Program-made: the position numbers and the translations under genes
Notes under the pieces: generated by a model
Databases searched by the model: none
Seen by the model: only the letters and a program-made list of their open reading frames with translations
Told to the model about the DNA's origin: nothing
DNA from: an uncultured Alphaproteobacteria bacterium
Lineage (GTDB): Bacteria > Pseudomonadota > Alphaproteobacteria > HIMB59 > GCA-002718135
DNA: 57,760 nucleotides
Direction: 5' to 3'
Assembly: GCA_902622475.1 (NCBI GenBank)
Contig: CACNPW010000003.1
Coordinates: forward strand, 1 to 57,760
Shown: one piece after another, positions 1-8,955 of the stretch
Layout of the letters: every line of letters starts with the position of its first letter
How positions within the stretch are numbered: the first letter of the stretch is position 1

Positions 1-706
1 TGACATAAAAATCAAGACTTTTTTTATCAATTTTATTTTTTTTTATTAAACCTGCTGTGTCTTTAATTGAATATGTATTACCTTTAAATTTATATGAAGA
101 AGAAACAATATCAGTTGTGGTTTTTGGTTGATTACTAACAATTGATCTTTCAAATCCTACTAATTTATTTAAAAGAGTACTTTTCCCTACATTTGTTTTT
201 CCAAATAAACCTAATGAAAAATCGTAATTTATTACCTTATTATCTTTAGCATTATATTTTGATAAAAAATCTAAAAAGACATCAATGCCCAAATTATGTG
301 AACATGAGATAAAAAAAATATTCTTGATACCAAGATTGTCAATTTTTTTATCTTGTTTTAAATTATCATCTTTATTAATAACAACTAATATTTCTTTATT
401 AAATTTTCTTAATTCATTGATCAATTCTTTATCTGTAAAGTAATTCTCTGCCTTATAGTCAATAACATAAACAAAAATATCTATTTTCCTTATTATATTA
501 CTGACACTTTTTGATACTAAACTTTTGTGATTAATTATCCCTGGTGTATCATATACATCAATATTACTATTTGATTTAAGAGGTGATAAATGCCAATCTC
601 TTGTTGTACCAATGGTGTTATGAATTATATTATTATTTTTATTTGTTATTAAATTATACAGTGATGATTTGCCTACATTTGGCATACCTAAAATTAATAT
701 ATTCAT
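1..706 (-). CDS. der: Ribosome biogenesis GTPase Der (EngA), 3' part cut by window edge
   Basis: Double-GTPase that acts in maturation of the 50S ribosomal subunit. I translated it from the ATG at 704-706; 235 codons are visible before the window ends, so the C-terminal part, including the KH-like domain, is missing. First G domain: P-loop GMPNVGKSS at residues 7-15, DTPG at 53-56, NKDD at 111-114. Second P-loop GKTNVGKST starts at about residue 169. The first loop reads GMPN where most Der proteins have GRPN. The start codon lies one base after the bamB stop, so it is the last visible gene of a thioredoxin-yfgM-bamB-der operon, the order also known in E. coli. The tandem G domains make the call secure. 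Confidence 0.93.
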   Translation of the reverse strand, partial: MNILILGMPNVGKSSLYNLITNKNNNIIHNTIGTTRDWHLSPLKSNSNIDVYDTPGIINHKSLVSKSVSNIIRKIDIFVYVIDYKAENYFTDKELINELRKFNKEILVVINKDDNLKQDKKIDNLGIKNIFFISCSHNLGIDVFLDFLSKYNAKDNKVINYDFSLGLFGKTNVGKSTLLNKLVGFERSIVSNQPKTTTDIVSSSYKFKGNTYSIKDTAGLIKKNKIDKKSLDFYV

Positions 707-707
707 T

Positions 708-1953
708 TTAATAAATGTAAGTAATGCCCTGTTCAGTGCTGACAAAAAATTTATTTTGATAATTGTAAACTTTATTAATTTTTTTAATTTGAAGATTGAT
801 AATTTCTTGAATTTCAAGTTTTCGATCTAGAATAATTATTTCACCATAATCTGTAAATAAATGGATATTATTATTGATAATAAAAATATTTATAATTTTT
901 GAATTTTTATTTAATATTTTATTAATATTAATTCTTGAGAATAAATTACCATTCTTAATATTATAAAATTCAACAAAATTATCATTTTTTGAAATTAATG
1001 AATTATTAAATAAAACTGATGAAGATGAGTTATTTATCATGAAGTCAATTAATATAAACTTATCTTTATTTATATCATAAGTATGAAAGATATTTCCATT
1101 ATCAAGATAAACTAGAAGATTTTTGTAAACGTGTATTTGATCTCTTAGATTATTTAATGATGTATTAAGTTCAATAGTTTCAAAATTTAAATTATGTTCC
1201 TCAAATAAATATGTATCTAATGAATTAAATTCACTATTTGGTAGAATAAAGAAAACAATGTTATGATAATTTGCAATCTTTCCTCCTGATGATTGAATTA
1301 TATTTCTTGTTTTAAAGTTTTTTTCATAAATTATATCTCCATTTAAATTTGATAAAAAAATAATTTTATCTGGATATAATATCATTAAATAGTCATCGTA
1401 TATTTTAACTGGAGTATTTAAAATATCATTATTTTTAAACTTCCAAATAACTTGACCTAATTGATTAACTCTAACAACTTCACCTGATATAAATGCTATA
1501 ATAAAATCATTTTTATAAAGAGAGAAAGATATTGGTACTTTTTTGGATTGATCTAATTTAATATTAATCTTTTCATTTAATTTTCCAGTATTAAAATCAA
1601 ACTTTAGAAGATCTCCATCTCTATTGATAGAGTAAAAATTTTGACCTAGGTATATGACATTTATTGGATTATTGTTTATATATTTAGCTTCATAATTATT
1701 AATTTTTAATTTATCTAGATCTTTATCTAAAAAATTATAATCAGATGCTTTGTATGTATAATTATCAATTATGTTATCTCGATAATCTTCAAAAAAAACT
1801 AAAATCTAAAAATTCTTCCGCTTCTAATTGAAAGTTGTAATCAACAGAATTTATATTATCATTATTTCTTAATGATGAAATCGTATCTTGACATGAAATA
1901 AATAAAATGAAAGATAAATATACCGATATCTTACTTATAAAGTTGAAACTCAT
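708..1953 (-). CDS. bamB: Outer-membrane assembly lipoprotein BamB (PQQ-like beta-propeller), frameshifted in the sequence
   Basis: BamB helps the BAM complex insert beta-barrel proteins into the outer membrane. The 5' frame starts at the ATG at 1951-1953 and reads MSFNFISKIS, a hydrophobic stretch and a lipobox-like LFISC, then about 30 residues up to ...EEFLDFSFF. There it meets a stop just after a run of eight T on the coding strand (plus 1791-1798). Dropping one T joins it to an open frame running to 708 with weak WD/PQQ-type blades such as GQVIWKF. The joined product would be about 414 residues. The start overlaps the end of the yfgM-like gene by 23 nt, and der follows one base after the stop. 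Position between yfgM and der, the lipobox and the repeats support BamB. The shift may be a sequencing error, a true lesion or slippage. An ORF beginning at 1385 covers only the distal half. Confidence 0.72.
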
Positions 1954-2596
1954 GAATCTTTTTCACTCTTTCTTTTATAGAGGCAGAAACTAAAGTTGAA
2001 TTAAATATTTCATTATATTTATCCAAAGCTTTTGAGTTATTTTTATACTCAGATTTATTTAAATCAATTTCTGTAATCATTAATAAATATTCTAATTCCT
2101 TTTTTATTGAAAAATATCCGTCTAACTTATCGCTAATATTATTTATATAAATTGAAATATCTTTTAAATAAATATCACTTTTTTTGTAATAAGATGCGTT
2201 AATGAATGTATAAGATGCATTTGCAGCAATGGCAGATTTATATAATTGATCTAAATCTGATGAAAAAATTATTTCCTTATATAAATCATTAACATAACCA
2301 AAATTATTATCTTGTATATTTTTTTGAATTAATTTTAATTTTGATAAAATAGAAAAAATATTATCATCATCAATTAAGTTTTCTAAACTACTTAAATCAT
2401 TTTGATCATCTTGGATAATATCAAAAAAACTTATACTGGAGTTTTTAATATCTTGAATTTTAAAATAATTATAAGTTTGGAAACCAATAAATATAATTAG
2501 CAAAATTACTAATGAAATTATTAATTGTATGTAGTTTTTAAATATAAAATTTTGTATTTTTTTAAAAAAATTTTCATTTTTAATCTCTTGATTCAT
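1931..2596 (-). CDS. YfgM-like membrane-anchored protein (TPR_21-type)
   Basis: 221 residues with a short cytoplasmic N-terminus, one membrane segment at about residues 24-42 (rich in I, L, V and F) and a helical periplasmic part with charged, repeat-like helices. This matches the YfgM/TPR_21 layout: a single-pass protein thought to act with the SecYEG-PpiD chaperone network. Identity is supported mainly by context, since yfgM lies directly before bamB and der in E. coli as here. Sequence similarity in such AT-biased helices is hard to judge by eye. It starts one base after the stop of the thioredoxin-like gene and overlaps bamB by 23 nt, so the four genes look translationally coupled. Confidence 0.65.
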   Translation of the reverse strand: MNQEIKNENFFKKIQNFIFKNYIQLIISLVILLIIFIGFQTYNYFKIQDIKNSSISFFDIIQDDQNDLSSLENLIDDDNIFSILSKLKLIQKNIQDNNFGYVNDLYKEIIFSSDLDQLYKSAIAANASYTFINASYYKKSDIYLKDISIYINNISDKLDGYFSIKKELEYLLMITEIDLNKSEYKNNSKALDKYNEIFNSTLVSASIKERVKKIHEFQLYK

Positions 2597-2597
2597 A

Positions 2598-3149
2598 CTA
2601 TTTCCATTTTATTGAACAACCTATACTATTCATTTGATTAGTTGGGCCCACTCCCTCATTTTTAATTTTAATCATTGCATTAAAAAGATCTCTTTCAATA
2701 TTAGAATTTTGATTTGCATTCATTACAGATGAGTCTATTCTGCCTCTATATTTTAATTTAAGATCTTTATCAAAACCAAAAAAATCTGGAGTACAAACAG
2801 CTTTATAATTTTTCGCTATTTCTTGTGTTTCGTCATACAGGTAAGGAAAATTGAATTTATATTTTTCTGAGAATATTCTCATATTATCAAATGAATCATC
2901 TGGATATTTAATCACATCATTTGACATAATAGCAATTGTATTTATTGAGTGCTCAAGTAACTCATCAGCTTCTTTTTTTAATCTACTTGCAATTGCTTTA
3001 ACGTATGGGCAATGATTACATATAAAAACAATAACAGTACCGTTTAATCCTTTTGCATTATCCAAAGAAGTCATCTCATTATTAATATTTTTAAGATTAA
3101 ATGATGGCGCTAATACATCTAGATTATCATTTGGAGCATTTACAGGCAT
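2598..3149 (-). CDS. Thioredoxin-fold redoxin (AhpC/TSA-like, CNHCPY motif)
   Basis: 183-residue thioredoxin-fold protein. The N-terminal APSFNLKN stretch is typical of redoxin domains (A-P-x-F-x-L). The redox pair is C44-N-H-C47 followed by PYV, a signature of a widespread cytosolic family annotated as thioredoxin family protein. Residues TPDFFGFD around 117-124 hold the cis-proline region. No signal peptide is visible, so it is probably cytoplasmic. It heads the operon continuing into yfgM, bamB and der; the spacing to the next gene is one base. The substrate is unknown. Confidence 0.8.
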   Translation of the reverse strand: MPVNAPNDNLDVLAPSFNLKNINNEMTSLDNAKGLNGTVIVFICNHCPYVKAIASRLKKEADELLEHSINTIAIMSNDVIKYPDDSFDNMRIFSEKYKFNFPYLYDETQEIAKNYKAVCTPDFFGFDKDLKLKYRGRIDSSVMNANQNSNIERDLFNAMIKIKNEGVGPTNQMNSIGCSIKWK

Positions 3150-3173
3150 ATATTTTTATTATATTCTTAATTT

Positions 3174-3503
3174 ATGGGTTTAGTAACATCTAGTGCTTCA
3201 ACTAACAATCACAATCTCTACTTTTCCAAAGATGAACTTGCTAAAATCTTAAATCTTTATTCTAAAGGAGTCTCAAGTGGGGAATGGAAAGATTACGCAA
3301 TTGATTTTAATAGGAATAATGCATTTTTTTACATATTTAAACATAGTCTAGCAGCTCCAGAATGTATACTTAATAAATCTTTTGAGAGAAAAAAAAGGAA
3401 AATTTTTTATAATTTAAAATCAAAAAATCAAAATAAGAAATTTGAAAGTTTAGACTCACTTATTTCATCTTTAAATCGAAACATTTTAAAGTTAGTAGAT
3501 TAG
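3174..3503 (+). CDS. DUF2794 family protein
   Basis: 109 residues. The block LYFSKDELAKILNLYSKGV, then GEWKDYAIDF, is the conserved core of DUF2794, a small family that I know only from alphaproteobacteria. It has no signal peptide or membrane segment; the C-terminus is lysine/asparagine-rich. Function is unknown. It is transcribed divergently from the thioredoxin-like gene with only about 24 bases between the start codons, so both promoters must sit in or overlap this gap. Useful here as a lineage marker. Confidence 0.8.
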   Translation: MGLVTSSASTNNHNLYFSKDELAKILNLYSKGVSSGEWKDYAIDFNRNNAFFYIFKHSLAAPECILNKSFERKKRKIFYNLKSKNQNKKFESLDSLISSLNRNILKLVD

Positions 3504-3557
3504 ATATTAAAAATTTTTTTCAATAATTCATATTATCAAACTTAATCTTTATACACT

Positions 3558-4316
3558 TTATTTTCTAATGGCCCAACCGGCAAAAATATTTTCAAGATAA
3601 ACAACTATATAATATAAAAATATTCCCATAACAGCCAAGGTAATCAATACTGCAAACATTAATGGATAATCTGCGCTAATTTTTCCACTGTCAAACAAAT
3701 GACCTAATCCTTTTCCATGTGGTTCAATAATCTCCATCAAATTAGTTCCAATAAATGCGAGTGTTGTTGATACTTTTAATGCTCCAAAAAATTCTGGTAA
3801 TGTTTTTGGTAAAGCAATTTTATAAAAAATCTCAAATTTGTTGGCACCTAAAGATAAAAGTATGTCTTCATATTCTCTTTCCAGAGTTGACAATCCAATC
3901 GAAATTGAAACACAGATGGGGAAAAATGAAATAAGAATTACAATTATAATTGTATTCATATTGTGCATTCCGACAAATATTAGTGCAATTACTGGAACTA
4001 CTGTTGCTTTAGGAATAGCATTAAAACCAACAAGGATAGGATATAAGCCTATTCTTATAGTTTTTGAAAACCCCATTAAAATACCTAAACTTAATCCTAC
4101 CAAAACAGACAATATTAATCCTACAACCGTTCTCCAAAATGTTTCCCAACCATATATTAAAAAAAGATGTTTAAATTTCCAAAATGCTGGCCATAAATCT
4201 GAGGGGGAAGCCATTTTATAATTTGGCCAATTATTATACCAAACCAATAATTCCCATAACAAACAAAAAATTATAAGGCTAAATAAAGGTATGATAAAAT
4301 TATTGATTTTAATCAT
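3558..4316 (-). CDS. ABC importer permease, SsuC/ThiX-type
   Basis: 252-residue inner-membrane permease of the nitrate/sulfonate/pyrimidine-precursor class (BPD_transp_1). Hydrophobic segments follow one another from residue 8; the cytoplasmic EAA-like loop is seen in SLGANKFEIFYKIALPKTLP at about residues 155-174. It overlaps the ATPase gene by 8 nt and is the last gene of a minus-strand SBP-ATPase-permease operon. The family carries taurine, alkanesulfonates, thiamine precursors, riboflavin and others, and nothing in the permease fixes the substrate. Confidence 0.85.
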   Translation of the reverse strand: MIKINNFIIPLFSLIIFCLLWELLVWYNNWPNYKMASPSDLWPAFWKFKHLFLIYGWETFWRTVVGLILSVLVGLSLGILMGFSKTIRIGLYPILVGFNAIPKATVVPVIALIFVGMHNMNTIIIVILISFFPICVSISIGLSTLEREYEDILLSLGANKFEIFYKIALPKTLPEFFGALKVSTTLAFIGTNLMEIIEPHGKGLGHLFDSGKISADYPLMFAVLITLAVMGIFLYYIVVYLENIFAGWAIRK

Positions 4317-5082
4317 TTTTATTCTGAGCTATTTCAATTTGATTTCTAAGTGTTGCGAGTAATTGTGAAACTTCTGAAGAATATAAATCAGAGATTTTTT
4401 TTTCTTGATTAAAATTAGTCTTAACATCGTATTGTAATGAAGCTGGTCTTCCAGATAAAACAATTACTTGATCTGCTAAATAAACTGCTTCTCTTAAATC
4501 ATGAGTTATTAATATACATGTGAAGTCTCGTTCTTTTTTTAATTTGTGCATCACATCCCATAAATCTTCTTTTGTAAATGCATCAAGAGCTGCAAAAGGT
4601 TCATCTAAAATTAATACTTCTGGATTATGAACTAGAGATCTACAAAGTGAAACTCTTTGTTTCATCCCACCAGATAATTCAGATGGTAGATTATTTTCGA
4701 ATTCCTCTAATCCTACTAACTTAAGTAGATCTAATGCATTCGATTTCTTTTGATTATAAGTCATATTTTTTGCTACTATCTCAAGTGGAAGAATTATATT
4801 TTTAATTACATTTCTCCATTCTAACAAAACTGGATTTTGAAAAGCCATACCTACTGTAGAAAGGGGAGATGTAATTCTTTTATTTGAAATAAAAATACTA
4901 CCACGAGTGGGTTTAATTAATCCGCTAACTAATCTAGTTATTGTTGATTTTCCACAACCTGAAGGTCCAACGATAGCAGTAAAACCTTTTCTTTTGATTG
5001 ATAAAGAAAGATTCTTTAGAACAGGAAGCATACCTTGTTTAGTTTCATATTGATGAGAAACCTTTTCAATATTGATATGCAT
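4309..5082 (-). CDS. ABC importer ATPase, SsuB/TauB-type
   Basis: 257-residue nucleotide-binding protein. Walker A GPSGCGKST at residues 39-47, Q-loop around FQNPVLLEW, signature LSGGMKQR near 136-143, Walker B VLILDEPFAALD and the switch histidine in LITHDL. It powers uptake with the downstream permease (8-nt overlap) and the binding protein encoded upstream. A perfect 11-bp hairpin separates it from the binding-protein gene, suggesting a lower transcript or protein level than the binding protein. Confidence 0.88.
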   Translation of the reverse strand: MHINIEKVSHQYETKQGMLPVLKNLSLSIKRKGFTAIVGPSGCGKSTITRLVSGLIKPTRGSIFISNKRITSPLSTVGMAFQNPVLLEWRNVIKNIILPLEIVAKNMTYNQKKSNALDLLKLVGLEEFENNLPSELSGGMKQRVSLCRSLVHNPEVLILDEPFAALDAFTKEDLWDVMHKLKKERDFTCILITHDLREAVYLADQVIVLSGRPASLQYDVKTNFNQEKKISDLYSSEVSQLLATLRNQIEIAQNKND

Positions 5083-5097
5083 AAATTATGATTAGTA

Positions 5098-5124
5098 TAT
5101 GGGGTAGAAATAGTCTACCCCATA
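5098..5124 (-). other. Intercistronic stem-loop between binding-protein and ATPase genes
   Basis: Arms 5098-5108 (TATGGGGTAGA) and 5114-5124 (TCTACCCCATA) are perfect complements around a 5-base loop. On the minus strand it follows the binding-protein stop at 5133 and precedes the ATPase start at 5082. No U-run follows in the direction of transcription, so a full terminator is unlikely. A partial terminator or 3' stabiliser of the binding-protein mRNA fits better. Confidence 0.75.
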
Positions 5125-5132
5125 AAAATATA

Positions 5133-6110
5133 TTAAGGTAAATATTTATCAGTAAAAAATGATGAAATCTCTGGATCAGATGAGAATTCGTATGTTTCCG
5201 CTAACTGTCCTAAAGCTTTTTCCATTCTTACAATGTCAATATTACCCATACCATTTTCTTGTACATAGTCAGTATTAACATTTCCTTCAATTGCTAGTAT
5301 CAATCTTCTCGTCTCTAAAGCTAAGTCAGCAGCTGGATTTCGCTCAACCATACTCTTTACTGCATCTTCAGGGTTCTTCATAGCTTCTACCCATCCTTTA
5401 GATACAGCGTTTAAAAAGCCTTTTATTATTTCAGGGTTTGCATCTGCATAATCAGTATTAACTATTATAGCATTACCATATAATTCTAATCCATAGTTAG
5501 CCATCAGCATAATTGATATATCATCTTCAGGAACACCAAGACGAACTAAATTTAAAAACATTGAAAATGAAAAACCTGTTATAGCATCAACGTTTTTATC
5601 AGCTAACATTGGTTCTCTTGTCGGGAAACCTACTGGTTCAACTGTTATATTATCAACATTAATATTATTTGCTGAAGCGAATGGAGGAAATTGTGCCCAT
5701 GCACCATCAGGTGGGGGCGCACCAAGAATTTTTCCTTCTAAATCAGATGGAGTTGTAACACCAAGACTTTTTCTTCCAGCAATTGCAAATGGAGGCTTAT
5801 CATAAACCATCATAACTGCCATAACTGGCGCTCCAGGATTTTGATCTAAAAATTTGATTAAACTGTTTATATCTGCAAAGCCAATAGGAAAAGCTCCTGT
5901 AGCGACTTTTGGAATAGCATCCAATGATCCTTTACCTGCAGATATTTCAACTTCTAAATGCTCTTCGCCAAAATATCCTTTATCTATTGCATAGAAATAT
6001 GGTGCACTTGGTCCTTCAAATTTCCAATCTAAAGCAAAAGATATTTTTGTATCAGCAAAACTACTAAAGGATAAGAATATTGAAGTAATAAATATTAAAA
6101 ATATTTTCAT
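5133..6110 (-). CDS. ABC importer periplasmic binding protein, NMT1/SsuA-like
   Basis: 325 residues with a clear Sec signal peptide (MKIFLIFITSIFLSFSSFA, cut before DTKISFALDWKF). The mature start LDWKFEGPSAPYFYAIDKGYF-type layout, GKGSLDAIPKVATGAFPIGFAD and the D..AITGF region belong to the NMT1/ThiY/SsuA group of binding proteins. A good ribosome-binding site (AGGAGG) lies just before the ATG. The substrate cannot be read from the sequence; hydroxymethylpyrimidine-type, sulfonate or other small anions are all known for the family. I found no TPP riboswitch in the upstream 210 bases, which weakens a thiamine-precursor role. It is the first gene of its operon. Confidence 0.82.
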   Translation of the reverse strand: MKIFLIFITSIFLSFSSFADTKISFALDWKFEGPSAPYFYAIDKGYFGEEHLEVEISAGKGSLDAIPKVATGAFPIGFADINSLIKFLDQNPGAPVMAVMMVYDKPPFAIAGRKSLGVTTPSDLEGKILGAPPPDGAWAQFPPFASANNINVDNITVEPVGFPTREPMLADKNVDAITGFSFSMFLNLVRLGVPEDDISIMLMANYGLELYGNAIIVNTDYADANPEIIKGFLNAVSKGWVEAMKNPEDAVKSMVERNPAADLALETRRLILAIEGNVNTDYVQENGMGNIDIVRMEKALGQLAETYEFSSDPEISSFFTDKYLP

Positions 6111-6177
6111 TTGATTTTACCTCCTAATTAAGTGATAAGGTTAGATCAAATGACAATTTTTAAATAATACGATAATA

Positions 6178-6201
6178 GCATTTTAATAATTCTTAAAATG
6201 C
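6178..6201. repeat. Perfect 9-bp inverted repeat upstream of the NMT1-like binding protein
   Basis: GCATTTTAA (6178-6186) and TTAAAATGC (6193-6201) flank a 6-base spacer in the 210-base gap between the oxidoreductase stop and the binding-protein start. It could be an operator or a weak terminator for the upstream gene; no U-run follows on the minus strand. Apart from this dyad and the binding-protein ribosome-binding site, I see nothing in 6111-6320. Confidence 0.45.
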
Positions 6202-6320
6202 ATATTTAATGGTTTTTAATAGTATCTTCATTAGACAATGACAGCTGAAGAGCAATTAAATATTTAATTGAAAGAAAAATAATTAAAATCTTTGAATATA
6301 TAGCATAAGACATCTTAAAA

Positions 6321-7415
6321 TCACTTGCCAACAAAACCTGGCCAATTTTCCATATATTCAATAAATTTATCACTTAGACCTTCTTTATTTAAGTAAGATC
6401 TTGAAGCTGGTAGCTCAATTGGTTCAAAATTCGGATTTTTCATTACTTTCTCGGGAAAATCGTGATGAAGAATAGCTGCTCTTCCTATAGTTACAAAATC
6501 AACTTGATTATTAAGAATTTCGTAAACATTCGCACCTGTTCTTATATTTCCCGCTACCGTTAATTGAACATCTTTAAAATCAAGTTCTGTGAAATGATTT
6601 AGCAAACTCTTTTCTTTATGCTCTTCTTCTACAGGTTTTTTAAAAGAATCCCAAAGTGATATATCTAAAAAATCTATTTGTTTAGTATTGATTAGTTTTT
6701 TGCATATTTCTTTTGTTTCTCCCAATTTAATTCCAAACCTTTCTGCGGATAATCTAACTCCCAATAGAAATTTAGAACCGCACTCATCTCTGATGCCATT
6801 AATAATTTCAAATATTATTCTAGATCTGTTTTCTAAGCTTCCACCGTATTCATCTTCTCTTTTATTGAATTCAGAGCTTAAAAATTGACACAGAATATAA
6901 CCATGAGCTCCATGTATTTCTACTCCTTCGTATCCTGACTTTTTTGCTCTAACTCCAGCTTCAATAAAATTATCTCTTAGTCTTTTGACCTCATCTAGTT
7001 TTAAAGCTCTTGAGTTTGTCTTGTTGTCATCTGAAGGGCAAACTGGCTGTTCACCTATAATATCCTTAGGTGATTTCATTCCAGCATGATGTAATTGAGC
7101 AACAGCTAAACTTTCATAAGATTTAATTTCATCAGTTAATCGTTTTAAACCTTCTATATGTGCATCAACAAAAATACCTAATTGACCAGGAAAACCTTTA
7201 CCAATAGATTGTACATGAGAAGCACAAGACATGGTAAGTCCAAAATTTCCTTTAGCTCTCATAGTTAACCAATTAAATTCATCTTCTGAAAGTATTCCAT
7301 TTTCGTGGCTTTGAGTATTTGTTAATGGGGCAAGCATAAATCTATTTTTCATTGATAAGCCACACGGAAATTTTATTTCATCGTTTAAATTTATCATAAT
7401 ACTACTCCCACTCAA
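6321..7415 (-). CDS. NADH:flavin oxidoreductase, old yellow enzyme family
   Basis: 364-residue FMN-dependent TIM-barrel oxidoreductase. Motifs: LAPLTNTQSHENG near the start, QLHHAGMKS for FMN and substrate binding, EGVEIHGAHGYILCQFLS, NKREDEYGGSLENRSR with the conserved arginines, and VTIGRAAILHHDFP for the FMN phosphate. The family reduces activated C=C bonds or demethylates amines; the physiological substrate is unknown. The longer start overlaps guaA by 14 nt. A second methionine at 7397 (MINLNDEIKFP) would avoid the overlap and begin closer to the usual N-terminus. Probably co-transcribed after rlmE and guaA. Confidence 0.85.
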   Translation of the reverse strand: MSGSSIMINLNDEIKFPCGLSMKNRFMLAPLTNTQSHENGILSEDEFNWLTMRAKGNFGLTMSCASHVQSIGKGFPGQLGIFVDAHIEGLKRLTDEIKSYESLAVAQLHHAGMKSPKDIIGEQPVCPSDDNKTNSRALKLDEVKRLRDNFIEAGVRAKKSGYEGVEIHGAHGYILCQFLSSEFNKREDEYGGSLENRSRIIFEIINGIRDECGSKFLLGVRLSAERFGIKLGETKEICKKLINTKQIDFLDISLWDSFKKPVEEEHKEKSLLNHFTELDFKDVQLTVAGNIRTGANVYEILNNQVDFVTIGRAAILHHDFPEKVMKNPNFEPIELPASRSYLNKEGLSDKFIEYMENWPGFVGK

Positions 7416-8955
7416 TTGTTCCTGGTGGCTTTGAAGTAAAATCGTACAAAACTCTGTTTATACCTTTAACATTATTGATTATACGTGAAGATATTTCCTT
7501 GAGTTGATTATTAGTAAACATATAAAAATCTGCTGTCATTCCATCAACTGAAGTAATAGCTCTAAGTGAAACAGAATAATTGTATGTTCTTTCATCTCCC
7601 ATAACACCTACTGATTTTACTGGTAAAAGAACAACAAAAGCTTGCCAAATTTTATTATAAAGTTTTTTCTCTTTTAAATACTTTATAAAAATATGATCTG
7701 CTTCTTGTAGAATTAGGATCTTTTTTTTATTAATTACCCCCGGTATACGAATTGCTAAACCTGGACCTGGGAAAGGATGTCTTAAAAGTAAATGTTTATC
7801 TATTTTTAATTGCTTGCCAACATTTCTTACCTCATCTTTAAATAATTCTCTTAAAGGCTCAACAATCTTAAGTTTCATTTTTTTTGGTAAGCCTCCAACA
7901 TTATGGTGACTTTTAATTTTAGCTGTTGGACCTCCAAAAAACGGAATACTTTCTATAATATCTGGATAAAGAGTCCCCTGTCCTAAATAATCTACATTTG
8001 ATATTTTTTTAGCTGTTTTATCAAAAACTTCTATAAATGTTTTGCCAATTATTTTTCTTTTTTTCTCAGGATCAGAAACTTTTTTTAATTTTTTTAAAAA
8101 AATATTTGAAGCATTTATTTTAATAAAGTTTTTCCCAAATTTTTTGGAAAATATTTTTGAAACATCGTTAGCTTCATTTTTTCTTAAAAGACCGTGATCA
8201 ACGAAAATACAATAAAGATTTTTGTTAACAGCCTTACTTAACAAATATGCAGTAACTGTGGAATCTACTCCACCGGATAAACCACAAATTATTTTTTTAT
8301 TATTAATTTCATTTTTTAATTCTAACACTTTATTTTCAATAAATTTTTGAATTTTGAATTTATTTTTTATATTTACTATATTGAAAACAAAATTATTAAT
8401 TATTTTTGAACCAAAATCTGTATGATAGACCTCAGGATGAAATTGAAGGCAATAAATTTTATTTTGAATATTTTCAATAGATGAAATAATTTTATTATTT
8501 GATAAAGATGTTATTGAAAAAAGTTTTGGTATTTTATTGATATTATCTCCATGAGACATCCATACTTTAATTTTCTTTTTAATAATTCCTTTAAATAAAA
8601 GTGATTTTTTTTTAATATTGATAATTGTGTGGCCATACTCTCTATGCGTAGAACGTTTTACTACACCTTTCAAATTTTTTGTTACTAATTGCATACCATA
8701 ACAAATGGCTAAAACTGGTTTTTTCATTTTTAAAATTTCTTGATTTAATTTAGGAGCATTTTTATCTAGAACTGATCTAGGACCTCCAGATAAAATAAAA
8801 GCAGATGGTTTGATTTCATCTAAAATTTTTTTGGTAATTTTATTAAAAGGATATACAAGACAAAAAACTTCTAACTCTCTAATTCTTCTTGCTATTAATT
8901 GTGTATATTGTGATCCATAATCCACAATTAAAATAGTTTCTGTTTCACTCTTCAT
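7402..8955 (-). CDS. guaA: GMP synthase (glutamine-hydrolysing)
   Basis: Converts XMP to GMP with ATP and glutamine, the last step of GMP synthesis. It has 517 residues, close to the 525 of E. coli. The N-terminal class I amidotransferase has its nucleophile in ICYGMQ (Cys85) and the His-Glu pair in QFHPEV. The ATP-pyrophosphatase P-loop is SGGVDSTV. The C-terminal dimerisation domain ends with the typical PPGTIEWE. The start codon overlaps the end of rlmE by 11 nt, and the oxidoreductase gene overlaps its 3' end. Confidence 0.97.
   Translation of the reverse strand: MKSETETILIVDYGSQYTQLIARRIRELEVFCLVYPFNKITKKILDEIKPSAFILSGGPRSVLDKNAPKLNQEILKMKKPVLAICYGMQLVTKNLKGVVKRSTHREYGHTIINIKKKSLLFKGIIKKKIKVWMSHGDNINKIPKLFSITSLSNNKIISSIENIQNKIYCLQFHPEVYHTDFGSKIINNFVFNIVNIKNKFKIQKFIENKVLELKNEINNKKIICGLSGGVDSTVTAYLLSKAVNKNLYCIFVDHGLLRKNEANDVSKIFSKKFGKNFIKINASNIFLKKLKKVSDPEKKRKIIGKTFIEVFDKTAKKISNVDYLGQGTLYPDIIESIPFFGGPTAKIKSHHNVGGLPKKMKLKIVEPLRELFKDEVRNVGKQLKIDKHLLLRHPFPGPGLAIRIPGVINKKKILILQEADHIFIKYLKEKKLYNKIWQAFVVLLPVKSVGVMGDERTYNYSVSLRAITSVDGMTADFYMFTNNQLKEISSRIINNVKGINRVLYDFTSKPPGTIEWE

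Noticed and set aside
3838..4221. 127-codon plus-strand open frame inside the permease gene
   Set aside because: It lies fully antisense to a permease with clear family motifs, and its own translation has no recognisable domain.
6111..6320. TPP or other riboswitch before the NMT1-like binding protein
   Set aside because: I looked for the thi-box CUGAGA and the conserved second helix region and found neither. A covariance search would be decisive.
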